Shown: positions 19,104 to 28,079 of the stretch, one piece after another
How positions within the stretch are numbered: the stretch's first letter is position 1
How the letters are laid out: the number at the start of each line of letters is the position of its first letter
From: Burkholderiaceae bacterium
GTDB taxonomy: Bacteria > Pseudomonadota > Gammaproteobacteria > Burkholderiales > Burkholderiaceae
NCBI GenBank assembly: GCA_018261955.1
Contig: JAGTRK010000004.1
Coordinates: 124,001 to 188,000, forward strand
Direction of reading: 5' to 3'
DNA: 64,000 nucleotides
Made by a program: the position numbers and the translations under genes
Notes under the pieces: generated by a model
Told to the model about the DNA's origin: nothing
Database searches by the model: none
The model's input: only the letters and a program-made list of their open reading frames with translations

Positions 19104-20975
19104 ATGAAAATCCGCCTTGCGCCTCAGCGCGACATCCTCCTGTTACCTGACCCACTCATCAGCCAAATTGCCGCAGGCGAGGTGGTTGAGCGTCCTGCGT
19201 CGGTGGTTAAAGAATTATTGGAAAACGCTTTGGATGCGGGTGCGACCGAAATTACTTTGCGCTTATTGGATGGCGGTAAAACCCTAATTGAAATTGCCGA
19301 CAACGGCTGTGGCATCCACGCGGCGCAATTGCCCTTGGCGGTCACGCGCCACGCCACCAGTAAAATTCGCTCATTGGACGAACTCGAACACGTTGAATCC
19401 ATGGGGTTTCGCGGTGAGGCACTGGCATCGATTGCCTCGGTCTCGCAAATGCGCTTGACCAGTAAAACCGATGCTGATGCGCACGCTTCAAGTATTGATA
19501 ACCGCGCAGGCGCATGGCAAACCACCGCCACCGCAGGCGCGGTCGGTACGCGGATTGAAGTCGCGGATGTGTATTTCAACACGCCCGCGCGGCGCAAGTT
19601 TCTCAAAACCGATGGCACTGAGTTTGCACACTGCTCGGAGGTGTTCACCCGAATTGCCTTGGCGAACCCACACTGCACATTTAAACTGTTTCACCAAAAC
19701 AAAGTGAGCGCGCACTATCCAGCAACCGACTGGAAAAACCGCATTTCGGATGTATTGGCAAATAGTTTGCCTGAGCATTGTATTTGGGTGAACGAGACTT
19801 CGGGCGAGTTCAACCTCACAGGCATGATTTTCCCCGCCGATGCAGCGCGGGCGCGGGCCGACACGCAATATGCGTATGTGAACCAACGTTATGTGCGCGA
19901 CAAAGTGGTCAGCCATGCAATTCGCGCTTCCTACGCCGATGTGCTGCACCATCAGCGTCATCCTGCTTATGTGTTGTTCCTCGATGTGCCTGCCAGCAGT
20001 GTCGATGTCAATGTGCATCCTGCGAAAACCGAAGTGCGTTTTCGCGACAGCAGCGCAGTGCATCAACTCATCAGCCACAGCCTTAAAAAAGCCTTGGCGC
20101 AAACCGCGAGTGGGCGCGTTGTTTCGCAAAATTCTGAGCAAAACCCACCCACTGCATCGAGTGTGTCTGCACGCATAGATTTAACGGCGGACAAGGTTTT
20201 GGATGTGCCACAGCCACACATCCCACAATCTGCACATACTGCGCCTGTAGCGTTTCCGAGCCAAAAACAACACACCTTACCATTGGCGCAAAATGTGCGC
20301 AGTTATTTGGATTTATTGCGTGCCGAGCCACAGCCCGAGCGATTCGCGCCACCTGCCGAATCTGTCACAAACCATGACAGCAGTGAGCACCCACTCGGCT
20401 TTGCACTTGCGCAAATTCACGGGGTTTATATACTGGCGCAAAACGCGCAAGGTGCGGTACTGGTCGATATGCACGCGGCACACGAGCGGATTGTGTATGA
20501 ACGTTTGAAAGTTGCATTAGATACGCAGTCTTTGGCCAAGCAGGATTTATTGATTCCGCTGGCGTTTTCGGCGAGCACTTTGGAGTTGGCGACTTTGTCT
20601 GAGCCTGAAGTGCCCGAAGTGTTGAGTCAAATTGGTTTGAATCTCTCCACTCTTGGCATCCACGAAATCGCGATTCGCAGCGTGCCCGCACTCATCAAAC
20701 AAGCCGATGCAATTACACTGGCACGGGCGGTTTTAGCGGACATTGCGCAACTCGGCGCATCACACGTATTGACCGAGAAGCGCAACGAATTGCTCGGTAC
20801 GCTCGCTTGCCACGGCGCGGTGCGCGCCAATCGCCAACTGACCTTACCTGAAATGAACCAACTGCTGCGCGACATGGAAGCCACCGAGCGCGCCAATCAA
20901 TGCAACCACGGCCGCCCGACTTGGATACAGTTGTCGATGAAACAATTGGATGGTTTGTTTATGCGTGGGCAGTGA
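19104..20975 (+). CDS. mutL: DNA mismatch repair protein MutL
   Basis: MutL links mismatch recognition by MutS to strand incision. The 623-residue protein has the N-terminal GHKL ATPase with 'IAAGEVVERPASVVKELLENALDAG', 'IADNGCGI', 'RHATSKI' and 'GFRGEALASIASVS' (about residues 22-115), the transducer domain to about 335, a variable linker (about 340-440), and the C-terminal dimerisation domain, ending 'CNHGRPTWIQLSMKQLDGLF'. No DQHAxxExxxxE endonuclease motif is seen; the equivalent region reads 'LVDMHAAHERIVYER', so confirmation by alignment would decide whether this MutL has endonuclease activity. A hairpin terminator region follows. Confidence 0.95.
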   Translation: MKIRLAPQRDILLLPDPLISQIAAGEVVERPASVVKELLENALDAGATEITLRLLDGGKTLIEIADNGCGIHAAQLPLAVTRHATSKIRSLDELEHVESMGFRGEALASIASVSQMRLTSKTDADAHASSIDNRAGAWQTTATAGAVGTRIEVADVYFNTPARRKFLKTDGTEFAHCSEVFTRIALANPHCTFKLFHQNKVSAHYPATDWKNRISDVLANSLPEHCIWVNETSGEFNLTGMIFPADAARARADTQYAYVNQRYVRDKVVSHAIRASYADVLHHQRHPAYVLFLDVPASSVDVNVHPAKTEVRFRDSSAVHQLISHSLKKALAQTASGRVVSQNSEQNPPTASSVSARIDLTADKVLDVPQPHIPQSAHTAPVAFPSQKQHTLPLAQNVRSYLDLLRAEPQPERFAPPAESVTNHDSSEHPLGFALAQIHGVYILAQNAQGAVLVDMHAAHERIVYERLKVALDTQSLAKQDLLIPLAFSASTLELATLSEPEVPEVLSQIGLNLSTLGIHEIAIRSVPALIKQADAITLARAVLADIAQLGASHVLTEKRNELLGTLACHGAVRANRQLTLPEMNQLLRDMEATERANQCNHGRPTWIQLSMKQLDGLFMRGQ

Positions 20976-21078
20976 TGCTTAAATACTCACGCCCCTACGC
21001 TTTTTACTAAGAATTATCCACGAAGTCGGATAAACGTCGCTGTAACGCTGATGAACATTTTGATCATTATTCATAGAG

Positions 21079-21121
21079 GTTTGCTGTTTGAGCGTTTGCA
21101 TGGCAAACGCGAGTTGCAAAC
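21079..21121. repeat. Nested inverted repeat after mutL
   Basis: GCGTTTGC (21092-21099) and GCAAACGC (21103-21110) flank ATG, and an outer pair GTTTGC/GCAAAC (21079-21084, 21116-21121) extends the stem. It lies in the 303-nt convergent gap between mutL and tyrS; no gene is seen in that gap. Confidence 0.5.
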
Positions 21122-21173
21122 CGACCTAACTTAAATATTCATCTGGGTTGCGTGACCACGAATTGATTTTTTT

Positions 21174-21205
21174 GATTACTTTTTGCATCAAGGCAAAAAG
21201 TAATC
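21174..21205. terminator. Bidirectional hairpin between convergent mutL and tyrS
   Basis: A perfect 13-bp stem GATTACTTTTTGC / GCAAAAAGTAATC with the loop ATCAAG lies between convergent genes. Internal T-runs and the TTTTTT just before it are compatible with termination. A GC-rich palindrome (GCCGC..GCGGC) follows directly, so it could also be one end of a dispersed repeat. Confidence 0.55.
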
Positions 21206-21278
21206 GCCCGCCGCGCGCAGCGGCAATTTTATGGCACACCCTTATAGATTCCCACTTAGAGCGGATGAAATCAGACGA

Positions 21279-22541
21279 TTAAGACACAACCACACTGACT
21301 TTCGCAAACCTGCGTTTACCCACCTGTATCACATACTCGCCCACCGCCAAACGGGTGTTTTTATCCTTGACCACTTCACCGTCGATTTTACAACCGCCCT
21401 GCTCAATCGAGCGCACGCCGTCCGATGAAGTATTAACCATGCCCGCCGCCTTGAGCAAGGCACCGAGTGGCAAACCGCCTTCGGGTACGCTAACCGTGAC
21501 CGACTCAATGTCATCGGGAATGCCACCGTGCGCACGGTGGTTGAACGCTTGCAGTGCTTCTTCGGCGGCTTGTTGATTATGAAAGCGCGCCACGATTTCT
21601 TGCGCGAGCAATACTTTAATTTCACGCGGATTGCGGCCGTGGCTCACTTCTTCTTTAAATTGTGCAATTTGCTCGAGCGACACAAACGAAAGCAATTCGT
21701 ACCAGTCCCACATCATGTCATCTGAGATACTCATGATTTTGCCAAACATTTCATTGGCAGGCTCGGTGATACCGACGTAGTTGTTTTTCGATTTGGACAT
21801 TTTGTCCACGCCATCCAACCCTACCAACAAAGGCATGGTTAAAATGCACTGCGGTTCTTGACCGTATTCTTTTTGCAATTCACGTCCGACCAATAGATTG
21901 AATTTTTGGTCAGTGCCACCGAGTTCGATGTCGGATTTGAGCGCGACTGAGTCGTAGCCTTGCATCAGTGGGTATAAAAACTCATGGATGGAAATCGCCA
22001 CGCCACTTTTATAACGTTTGGTAAAGTCCTCACGTTCGAGCATACGCGCCACGGTGTAACGACTGGCCAGTTGAATCATGCCGCGTGCGCCGCCAAACTC
22101 AGGCGAATCGCACCACTCTGAGTTGTAGCGAATTTCGGTTTTTTCTTTGTCCAAAATCAAACTGGCTTGCTCGTAGTAGGTTTTTGCATTGGCTTCGATT
22201 TGCTCGCGCGTGAGCGGTGGGCGCGTGGCGTTGCGCCCCGATGGATCGCCAATCATGGAAGTAAAATCACCAATCAAGAAAATCACCGTATGTCCCAAGT
22301 CTTGCAATTGACGCAATTTGTTGAGTACCACGGTGTGTCCCAAATGGATGTCGGGCGCGGTCGGATCTAAGCCCAATTTAATGCGCAAGGGCACGCCCGT
22401 TGCCGCACTGCGGGCGAGTTTTTGCACCCATTCGCTTTCAACCAACAATTCATCGCAACCACGTTTGCTCACGGCAAGGGCGTGTTTGACGGCGTCGGTG
22501 ATGGGATATTGTACGGGGTTGGATTTTACCTGCTCGGTCAT
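21279..22541 (-). CDS. tyrS: Tyrosyl-tRNA synthetase
   Basis: TyrS charges tRNA-Tyr. The class I HIGH motif appears as 'HLGHTV' within '[19 protein letters not shown]', and the KMSKS motif is exact in '[21 protein letters not shown]'. A C-terminal S4-type RNA-binding domain ends the protein ('[33 protein letters not shown]'). The frame begins at a GTG (22550), but the ATG three codons later (22541) fits the family start and gives 420 residues. The KMSKS-containing, shorter-helix form is the TyrRS type usual in betaproteobacteria. Confidence 0.95.
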   Translation of the reverse strand: MTEQVKSNPVQYPITDAVKHALAVSKRGCDELLVESEWVQKLARSAATGVPLRIKLGLDPTAPDIHLGHTVVLNKLRQLQDLGHTVIFLIGDFTSMIGDPSGRNATRPPLTREQIEANAKTYYEQASLILDKEKTEIRYNSEWCDSPEFGGARGMIQLASRYTVARMLEREDFTKRYKSGVAISIHEFLYPLMQGYDSVALKSDIELGGTDQKFNLLVGRELQKEYGQEPQCILTMPLLVGLDGVDKMSKSKNNYVGITEPANEMFGKIMSISDDMMWDWYELLSFVSLEQIAQFKEEVSHGRNPREIKVLLAQEIVARFHNQQAAEEALQAFNHRAHGGIPDDIESVTVSVPEGGLPLGALLKAAGMVNTSSDGVRSIEQGGCKIDGEVVKDKNTRLAVGEYVIQVGKRRFAKVSVVVS

Positions 22542-22647
22542 GGTGAACACTCAATGTATGGGTTAGAAAATTTAGCCTCATGCTAACAAACACGCTATTG
22601 TACCAATTTGTGCCATGCTCTTGCCACAATGTGCGTAGCAAACCTAT

Positions 22648-22712
22648 TTAAGAAAACACGGGATAAACTGATTTATCACGTATTTCAGACATGCTAAAAT
22701 GTGTTTCCTTAA
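22648..22712. repeat. Short inverted-repeat element upstream of rpiA (same ends as the 61.5-kb element)
   Basis: TTAAGAAAACAC (22648-22659) faces GTGTTTCCTTAA (22701-22712), matching at 11 of 12 positions, with GATAAA..TTTATC inside. The ends match those of the MITE-like element at 61492-61772, so this may be a deleted or minimal copy. It spans the region where the rpiA promoter should lie. Confidence 0.5.
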
Positions 22713-22730
22713 TTAACTCAATTCCCAACC

Positions 22731-23414
22731 ATGACCGCACTCACCCAAAACGAACTCAAAATCCTTGTTGCCAAAAAAGCGATTGAATATGTCCCAGCCA
22801 ACGCCATCATTGGGGTTGGCACAGGCTCAACCGCGGATTTATTCATTGACGAATTGGCTAAAATCAAAGACCGCATTGTCGGCGCGATTGCCAGTTCCAA
22901 CCGCACCGCTGAGCGTTTGGCAGGCTATGGCATTCGTGTGTTTGATGTCAACGAAGTGCGCTCAGTGCCCGTGTACATTGACGGCGCGGACGAAATTGAC
23001 CCACAAGGCTTTATGATTAAAGGCGGCGGCGCGGCGCACACCCGCGAAAAAATCTGCGCGTCCATCGCTGAGCGATTCATCTGCATCGCCGATGCGAGCA
23101 AAGAAGTGGACGTTTTGGGCAAATTTCCATTACCCATTGAAGTCGTGCCTCTGGCGCGCGAAGCGGTGGCGCGCCGTTTGACCGCTATTGGTGGCTTGCC
23201 GATTTGGCGTGTGAAGGACGATCAACCCGTGGTCACCGACAACGGCTGTCACATCCTTGATGTACACGATTTGCGCATCACCGATCCACTGGCGATGGAG
23301 CAAGAGTTGACTTTGATTCCCGGCGTTTTGACGGTGGGAATTTTTGCCCTCCAACCCGCGCACGTGGCATTGATTGCCACAGCAGATGGTGTCAAAGAGC
23401 GAAGTTATCGTTAA
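22731..23414 (+). CDS. rpiA: Ribose-5-phosphate isomerase A
   Basis: RpiA interconverts ribose-5-phosphate and ribulose-5-phosphate in the pentose phosphate pathway. The 227-residue protein shows '[17 protein letters not shown]', the Asp-rich '[27 protein letters not shown]' active-site region, and the conserved C-terminal '[29 protein letters not shown]'. One detail differs from many homologues: His where the GGGAA(L)TREK motif usually has Leu. No strong ribosome site is visible before the ATG. It is followed by an unrelated regulator gene after 126 nt. Confidence 0.95.
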   Translation: MTALTQNELKILVAKKAIEYVPANAIIGVGTGSTADLFIDELAKIKDRIVGAIASSNRTAERLAGYGIRVFDVNEVRSVPVYIDGADEIDPQGFMIKGGGAAHTREKICASIAERFICIADASKEVDVLGKFPLPIEVVPLAREAVARRLTAIGGLPIWRVKDDQPVVTDNGCHILDVHDLRITDPLAMEQELTLIPGVLTVGIFALQPAHVALIATADGVKERSYR

Positions 23415-23540
23415 AAAATTTGGGCGGCATTGCCCCTTTCGCACACCATTGATTTTTGTTGTATGATGCGTCTGAAATAGCCAAAAAAATAAGTTGCACA
23501 CACTATAAATGGCATCTTTCATTCGCATTAGGAGACAACC

Positions 23541-24749
23541 ATGCGCATCAGTGACCGCTTGCGCCATGCGCGCATCGAAACCGAGCATCAATGGAAGGCA
23601 TTCACCCTCAAGCGTGAATCGCAATACCTCAACCCGCAAAACGCGTGGTTGGAGCATTCTTGGCAGGTGTCGGCCCGCAGTATTGACGTTGAGAAAACCT
23701 GCGCGCCCATTGACGACCCCGAAGCCGTGCGCCAGCAATTCATCTCCTCGCAGTTGTACCAAGTCGCTAAACCGCTGTTGGATGATCTTTTAAACTCGAT
23801 ACAAGACACGGGTTTTGCGATTGGTTTGTCCGATCCGAATGCCACGTTGCAATGGACGGCGTCCAGTCGGGTGATGGAAAAACGCTTGGAAAAAGCCCAT
23901 TTCATTCCATCCGCACACTGGGATGAACAAAGTATTGGCACAAATGCCGTTGGCTTAGCGGCGCGCTTGGTCAAGCCTGCCGCGGTCTTCTCGGCGCAAC
24001 ATTACGTGCCCAGTTTGCACGAATGGGTATGCTACGCCGCGCCCATCGTCCACAAACCCACGGGACAACTCGCCGCTGTGCTCGACATCAGCGCACCGTG
24101 GCAAAACGCCACGCCACTGGCTTTGGCCACCGTGAGCCACTACGCACAGCAAATTTCACAACTGTGGTCAGCAGTTGAAATCGAGCCCTGTTTTTACCTC
24201 AATTTATGCGGACACAAAACAGGCGTCTGCTTGGGACACACACTGTTGTCGCGTCGCTTGCAAGAAATTTTCTTGACCTTGTCCGTGCATCCTGAAGGTT
24301 TGAGTTTGGAATCGCTCCATGCCCATGTGTATGGTGACGCGGAAGTGTCGATGTCCACCCTCAAATCTGAGATGAGCCATCTGCGTGCGCACATTGGCGA
24401 ACGCTTACAAGCACGCCCATATCGATTGTCGATGACCGCACAAATCGTGCCAACCGATGCCCATTTAATCGAACAATACGCGCTCCAAGGCAATGTTCAA
24501 GCCATGATGGCCTTGTACCAACACCCGTTGCTACCACAATCACAAGCCCCCGCTGTGGTTGAGTTTCGCGAATATTTACATCAATTGGTGGTGCGCACCC
24601 TTGTAATGAGCACCGATGTAGCCGCTTTGTGGCAATTTTCGATCCAGCACGAAGCGGAATACGAGGTATTGGCTCAGTTGCAGCAACTATTGCCACCATC
24701 CGATGGTCGGCGCGCTGCGGTATTGGCTAAATTAACGCAATTTGAATAA
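23541..24749 (+). CDS. GAF-domain transcriptional regulator of the aldehyde dehydrogenase cluster (AcoR-like N-terminus, no AAA+ domain)
   Basis: The 402-residue protein starts like AcoR-type activators (about residues 60-215), with 'DTGFAIGLSDPNATLQWTAS' and the GAF signature 'WDEQSIGTNAVGLAARL', then 'EWVCYAAPIVHKPTGQLAAVLDIS'. The sigma-54-interacting AAA+ module expected next (GESGTGKE, GAFTGA) is entirely absent. The C-terminal half (about 230-320) looks like a winged-helix DNA-binding region ('GLSLESLHAHVYGDAEVSMSTLKSEMSHLRAHIG'). Its likely target is the downstream dehydrogenase pair, 102 nt away on the same strand. A start at 23541 with AGGAGACAACC before it is convincing. Confidence 0.8.
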   Translation: MRISDRLRHARIETEHQWKAFTLKRESQYLNPQNAWLEHSWQVSARSIDVEKTCAPIDDPEAVRQQFISSQLYQVAKPLLDDLLNSIQDTGFAIGLSDPNATLQWTASSRVMEKRLEKAHFIPSAHWDEQSIGTNAVGLAARLVKPAAVFSAQHYVPSLHEWVCYAAPIVHKPTGQLAAVLDISAPWQNATPLALATVSHYAQQISQLWSAVEIEPCFYLNLCGHKTGVCLGHTLLSRRLQEIFLTLSVHPEGLSLESLHAHVYGDAEVSMSTLKSEMSHLRAHIGERLQARPYRLSMTAQIVPTDAHLIEQYALQGNVQAMMALYQHPLLPQSQAPAVVEFREYLHQLVVRTLVMSTDVAALWQFSIQHEAEYEVLAQLQQLLPPSDGRRAAVLAKLTQFE

Positions 24750-24811
24750 TACATTTGCCTACACAAATCCTTCAACCTTTTTTCAACCTTGTTTGTGCCA
24801 TCATGCGTCCC

Positions 24812-24831
24812 AGTGTGCAACATAGCGCACT
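24812..24831. promoter_or_regulatory. Candidate operator before the aldehyde dehydrogenase gene
   Basis: AGTGTGC (24812-24818) and GCGCACT (24825-24831) form an inverted repeat separated by AACATA, 20 nt before the dehydrogenase start. It could bind the upstream GAF regulator. A single short palindrome is weak evidence. Confidence 0.3.
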
Positions 24832-24854
24832 TATCAATTCAATAGGAGACCATG

Positions 24855-26375
24855 ATGATTTACGCTCAACCCAACGCCGCTGGCGCACCGATTCAATTCA
24901 AAACCCAATACGACAACTTCATCGGCGGCAAATTTGTCGCCCCTGTCAAAGGCGCGTATTTTGATGTGGTGACCCCCATCACAGGCAAAGGTTTCACCCA
25001 AGCAGCACGCTCAACCGCGGAAGACATTGAACTGGCACTCGATGCCGCACACGCTGCCGCGGATGCGTGGGGCAAAACTTCAGCGACCGAACGCTCAAAT
25101 ATTTTGCTCAAAATTGCTAACCGCCTCGAAGCTAACTTGGAATTGCTCGCCTACGTGGAAACAGTGGACAACGGCAAGCCCATACGTGAAACGCTCAACG
25201 CCGACATCCCGCTGGCGGTCGATCATTTTCGCTACTTCGCGGGCTGCATCCGCTCACAGGAAGGCACTGCCTCGGAAATCGATGCCAACACCATGGCATA
25301 CCACATCCACGAGCCACTCGGTGTGGTCGGGCAAATCATCCCGTGGAACTTCCCGATTTTAATGGCCGCATGGAAACTCGCGCCCGCGCTCGCAGCAGGT
25401 AACTGTGTGGTACTCAAACCCGCCGAATCCACACCCGTGAGCATTTTGGTGCTTGCCGAACTCATCGCCGACTTGCTCCCCGCAGGTGTGCTAAACATCG
25501 TCAATGGCTACGGACGTGAAGCAGGCATGCCTTTGGCCACATCCAAACGCATTGCAAAAATCGCTTTCACAGGCTCAACCTCGACTGGGCGCGTCATCGC
25601 GCAAGCCGCGGCGAACAACCTCATCCCCGCAACATTGGAACTCGGCGGTAAATCACCCAATATATTTTTTGGAGATGTGATGGTGGCCGACGATGGTTAT
25701 TTGGATAAAGCGATTGAGGGCTTGGTGTTGTTTGCTTTTAACCAAGGCGAAGTTTGTACCTGCCCATCACGTGCGTTGATTCAAGAGTCCATTTACGAGC
25801 AATTCATGGAAAAATGTTTAGCACGCATCGCGACAATCAAACAAGGCAATCCACTGGATACCGACACCATGATTGGTGCGCAGGCTTCCAATGAACAAAT
25901 GACCAAAATCAAATCGTACTTAGATTTGGGCAAACAAGAAGGCGCAACGGTATTGTCAGGTGGTGCGCCCGCGCAGATGGCGGGCGAATTGGCGGATGGC
26001 TACTACATCCAACCCACCGTATTTAAGGGGCACAACAAAATGCGTATTTTCCAAGAAGAAATTTTTGGACCTGTTTTGGCCGTGACCACATTCAAAGACG
26101 AAGCCGAAGCCCTCGCCATCGCCAATGATACTTTGTACGGCTTGGGCGCAGGCGTGTGGAGTCGCAACGGCAACGTGGCGTACCGCATGGGACGCGCCAT
26201 CAAAGCAGGTCGTGTGTGGACCAACTGCTACCACGCTTACCCAGCGCACTCGGCATTCGGCGGTTACAAAGAATCTGGCATTGGACGCGAAACCCACAAA
26301 ATCATGCTCGACCACTACCAACAAACCAAAAACCTATTGGTGAGTTACACTGAGGAAAAACTGGGCTTTTTCTGA
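24855..26375 (+). CDS. Aldehyde dehydrogenase, ExaC/AcoD (acetaldehyde) type
   Basis: The 506-residue NAD(P)-dependent enzyme oxidises an aldehyde, probably acetaldehyde or another short aldehyde, to the acid. Cofactor and active-site motifs are present: '[25 protein letters not shown]', '[13 protein letters not shown]', the catalytic Glu in '[12 protein letters not shown]' and the catalytic Cys in '[15 protein letters not shown]'. Extra Cys next to the catalytic one is typical of the ExaC/AcoD group. Two ATGs are adjacent (24852, 24855); the second has better spacing from AGGAG. The DUF779 gene downstream and the GAF regulator upstream support the acetaldehyde-type assignment. Confidence 0.92.
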   Translation: MIYAQPNAAGAPIQFKTQYDNFIGGKFVAPVKGAYFDVVTPITGKGFTQAARSTAEDIELALDAAHAAADAWGKTSATERSNILLKIANRLEANLELLAYVETVDNGKPIRETLNADIPLAVDHFRYFAGCIRSQEGTASEIDANTMAYHIHEPLGVVGQIIPWNFPILMAAWKLAPALAAGNCVVLKPAESTPVSILVLAELIADLLPAGVLNIVNGYGREAGMPLATSKRIAKIAFTGSTSTGRVIAQAAANNLIPATLELGGKSPNIFFGDVMVADDGYLDKAIEGLVLFAFNQGEVCTCPSRALIQESIYEQFMEKCLARIATIKQGNPLDTDTMIGAQASNEQMTKIKSYLDLGKQEGATVLSGGAPAQMAGELADGYYIQPTVFKGHNKMRIFQEEIFGPVLAVTTFKDEAEALAIANDTLYGLGAGVWSRNGNVAYRMGRAIKAGRVWTNCYHAYPAHSAFGGYKESGIGRETHKIMLDHYQQTKNLLVSYTEEKLGFF

Positions 26376-26400
26376 TTTTTAAATCAAAGTCGATTCAACC

Positions 26401-26426
26401 ATGTGGGATGCAGACGCATCCCACAT
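26401..26426. repeat. Perfect hairpin between the dehydrogenase and DUF779 genes
   Basis: ATGTGGGATGC and GCATCCCACAT form an 11-bp perfect stem with the loop AGAC. It lies in the 73-nt gap and has no T-tract, so it is more likely an mRNA-processing or stability element, or a repeat copy, than a terminator. Confidence 0.5.
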
Positions 26427-26448
26427 CGGTCGTTCACAGGAGCACATC

Positions 26449-26817
26449 ATGGTCGAACGCGTCATTGCCACCGAAGCCGCCTTGGCACTCATTGCTCAAC
26501 TCAAAGCCGAGCACGGCGAAATCATGTTTCACCAATCAGGCGGCTGTTGCGACAACAGTGCCGCCAACTGCTATCTGCCAACCGATTTAACCATCGGTGC
26601 GTATGACGTGCATTTGGGGGATATTGGTGGTGTGCCGTTTTACATCAGCGCGTCGCAGTATGAATACTGGAAACACACCCAACTCATCATAGATGTGACC
26701 GATGGACACGGTGGCACATTTTCGTTGGAAGGCGCAACGGGCAAAGCATTTCTCACCCGCTCGCGGCTGTTTACAGATGAAGAATGGGCTCAATTACAAG
26801 CCCAAGGTGTGGTTTGA
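26449..26817 (+). CDS. DUF779 protein associated with aldehyde dehydrogenase
   Basis: The 122-residue protein belongs to the DUF779 family, which is repeatedly encoded next to ExaC/AcoD-type aldehyde dehydrogenases. Its role is not established. Features are a Cys-rich patch 'HQSGGCCDNSAANC' (about residues 26-39), the conserved 'VHLGDIGGVPFYIS' and 'YEYWKHTQLIIDVTDG'. The frame runs upstream to 26401, but the ATG at 26449 has the ribosome site AGGAG six bases before it and gives the family start (MVERVIATEAAL). It ends 4 nt before the stop of the convergent DUF1232 gene. Confidence 0.88.
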   Translation: MVERVIATEAALALIAQLKAEHGEIMFHQSGGCCDNSAANCYLPTDLTIGAYDVHLGDIGGVPFYISASQYEYWKHTQLIIDVTDGHGGTFSLEGATGKAFLTRSRLFTDEEWAQLQAQGVV

Positions 26818-26821
26818 ATTT

Positions 26822-27166
26822 TTAATCTTTTTTACCAAACCACGTCAGCCATTTTTCGCGTGCCTGCACCTTCACATCATCGGTGATGTACATCGCCACC
26901 AAAGCAATCGCCGCCGCCAGCGCGCCCAAGTCATCGCTAAAGCCTGCCACAGGAATCACATCAGGAATCGCATCCACAGGTGAAATGAAATATGCCAACG
27001 CGCCGAAAATCACGGTTTTTGCCCACTTTGGTGTTTCGGGTCTTTGCGCTGCATAGTACAGTTGCAAGGCTTTTTCAATCACCTCGCCGCCTGCTTTGAG
27101 TGCGAAGTTTTTAACCTTGTCCCAAAAGTTTGAATCCGAATAATCGGGGATTTGTGGGTTTTCCAT
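26822..27166 (-). CDS. YkvA/DUF1232 family small membrane protein
   Basis: The 114-residue protein carries the DUF1232 signature 'ALAYFISPVDAIPDVIPVAGFSDDLGALAAAIALVAMY' (about residues 55-92), which includes one or two hydrophobic segments. The function of this family is unknown. The N-terminal half is charged and likely cytoplasmic. The start ATG at 27166 is preceded by a plausible AGGAG ribosome site (minus strand). It is monocistronic, convergent with the DUF779 gene, and bordered upstream by dispersed repeats. Confidence 0.85.
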   Translation of the reverse strand: MENPQIPDYSDSNFWDKVKNFALKAGGEVIEKALQLYYAAQRPETPKWAKTVIFGALAYFISPVDAIPDVIPVAGFSDDLGALAAAIALVAMYITDDVKVQAREKWLTWFGKKD

Positions 27167-27228
27167 AGAGTACTCCTAAACGTTCGTTCATTGGTTCATT
27201 ACAACCATCGTGTTCAATAAAACCGATG

Positions 27229-27366
27229 CCGTCATTGCGAGCAGTTGACTGCGAAGCAATCCAGCGGTGTCAATATAGGCGTTTCATTAAATAGTCTGAT
27301 GCGTCATTGTGGGCTTGACCCACAATCTTCTTGCAAGTAGATACCGCGTCAAGCGCGGCATGACCC
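27229..27366. repeat. Cluster of dispersed palindromic repeats (GTCATTGCGAGC type and TGTGGGCTTGACCCACA type)
   Basis: A half-element GTCATTGCGAGC..GCGAAGCAATCCAG (27231-27265) is followed by GTCATTGTGGGCTTGACCCACAATC (from 27303) and CCGCGTCAAGCGCGGCATGAC (to about 27363). Both are variants of repeats seen elsewhere in the window (34.2, 37.5, 41.9, 52.8 kb). No gene lies in this 250-nt gap. Confidence 0.65.
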
Positions 27367-27416
27367 ATGATTTAATGGACTATTATAAAACCACCACTAT
27401 GATGTTAATATGACGT

Positions 27417-27938
27417 TCAATCGATTTTATTCAAGGACTTGTTCAACGCTCGGCGTTCTTGAAAAAACTGTTGTAGCAATGCCCGCGCCTCATCTGCCAA
27501 AACCCCGCCGACCACGGTGGTGTGGTGGTTTAACTGCGCGTTGCCATACACATCCATCACCGATTCTGCCACGCCCGTTTTGTAATCCGCCGCGCCATAC
27601 ACCACGCGCGTGAGCCGCGCATGAAACATCGCGCCCGTACACATCAAACACGGCTCCAAAGTCACATACAATTCACACTCAGGCAAACGATAATTGTGTA
27701 ATGCCACACCCGCCGCGCGCAGGGCTTGCATCTCGGCATGGGCTGAGGGGTCATTTAAAGAAATCGGCTGATTAAACCCCGTGGCAATAATTTGGTTGTC
27801 GTGCACCACCACCGCGCCCACAGGCACTTCGCCTGCGTCATAGGCTTGCTGAGCGCAAGCCAAAGCGTGACGCATGAAAAAAGCGTCACGTTCGGTGCTA
27901 TTGGGTTCACCTTGCCAAGTGATGACGTCTGAAATCAT
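27417..27938 (-). CDS. tadA: tRNA adenosine(34) deaminase
   Basis: TadA converts A34 to inosine in tRNA-Arg(ACG). The 173-residue zinc enzyme shows the deaminase motif HAE in 'DPSAHAEMQALRAAG' and the PCxxC zinc ligands in 'VTLEPCLMCTGAMFHARL'. It also carries the family's 'VYGAADYKTGVAES' segment and the proton-shuttling Glu in HAE. The ATG at 27938 gives an N-terminal extension of about 20 residues before 'FFMRHALACAQQAYDAGEVPVGAV'; a later ATG at M22 is possible. It stands alone, with repeats on both sides. Confidence 0.93.
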   Translation of the reverse strand: MISDVITWQGEPNSTERDAFFMRHALACAQQAYDAGEVPVGAVVVHDNQIIATGFNQPISLNDPSAHAEMQALRAAGVALHNYRLPECELYVTLEPCLMCTGAMFHARLTRVVYGAADYKTGVAESVMDVYGNAQLNHHTTVVGGVLADEARALLQQFFQERRALNKSLNKID

Positions 27939-27960
27939 GAATATCTCGTATGTTTAATCC

Positions 27961-28054
27961 GTAGGTACGATTAGCGATATTTGCGTAATCGTACGCATGT
28001 GAACAATATTAAAGTGACGAAGGTGATTACGCGAAATATATTAATCACTCCTAC
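27961..28054. repeat. Two related palindromic elements in inverted orientation
   Basis: Element A (27961-27994) holds GTACGATTA / TAATCGTAC arms. Element B (28022-28054) holds GTGATTA / TAATCAC arms. Read on the minus strand, B starts GTAGGAGTGATTA, matching A's GTAGGTACGATTA. The pair looks like an inverted duplication of a ~33-nt repeat, similar in form to REP-like sequences. Confidence 0.6.
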
Positions 28055-28079
28055 CGTGCTGATTAATGTGGCTTGCGAG

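Noticed and set aside
24750-24851. Sigma-54 promoter before the aldehyde dehydrogenase
   Set aside because: No GG-N10-GC with TGGCAC..TTGC context was found, in line with the regulator lacking an AAA+ domain.
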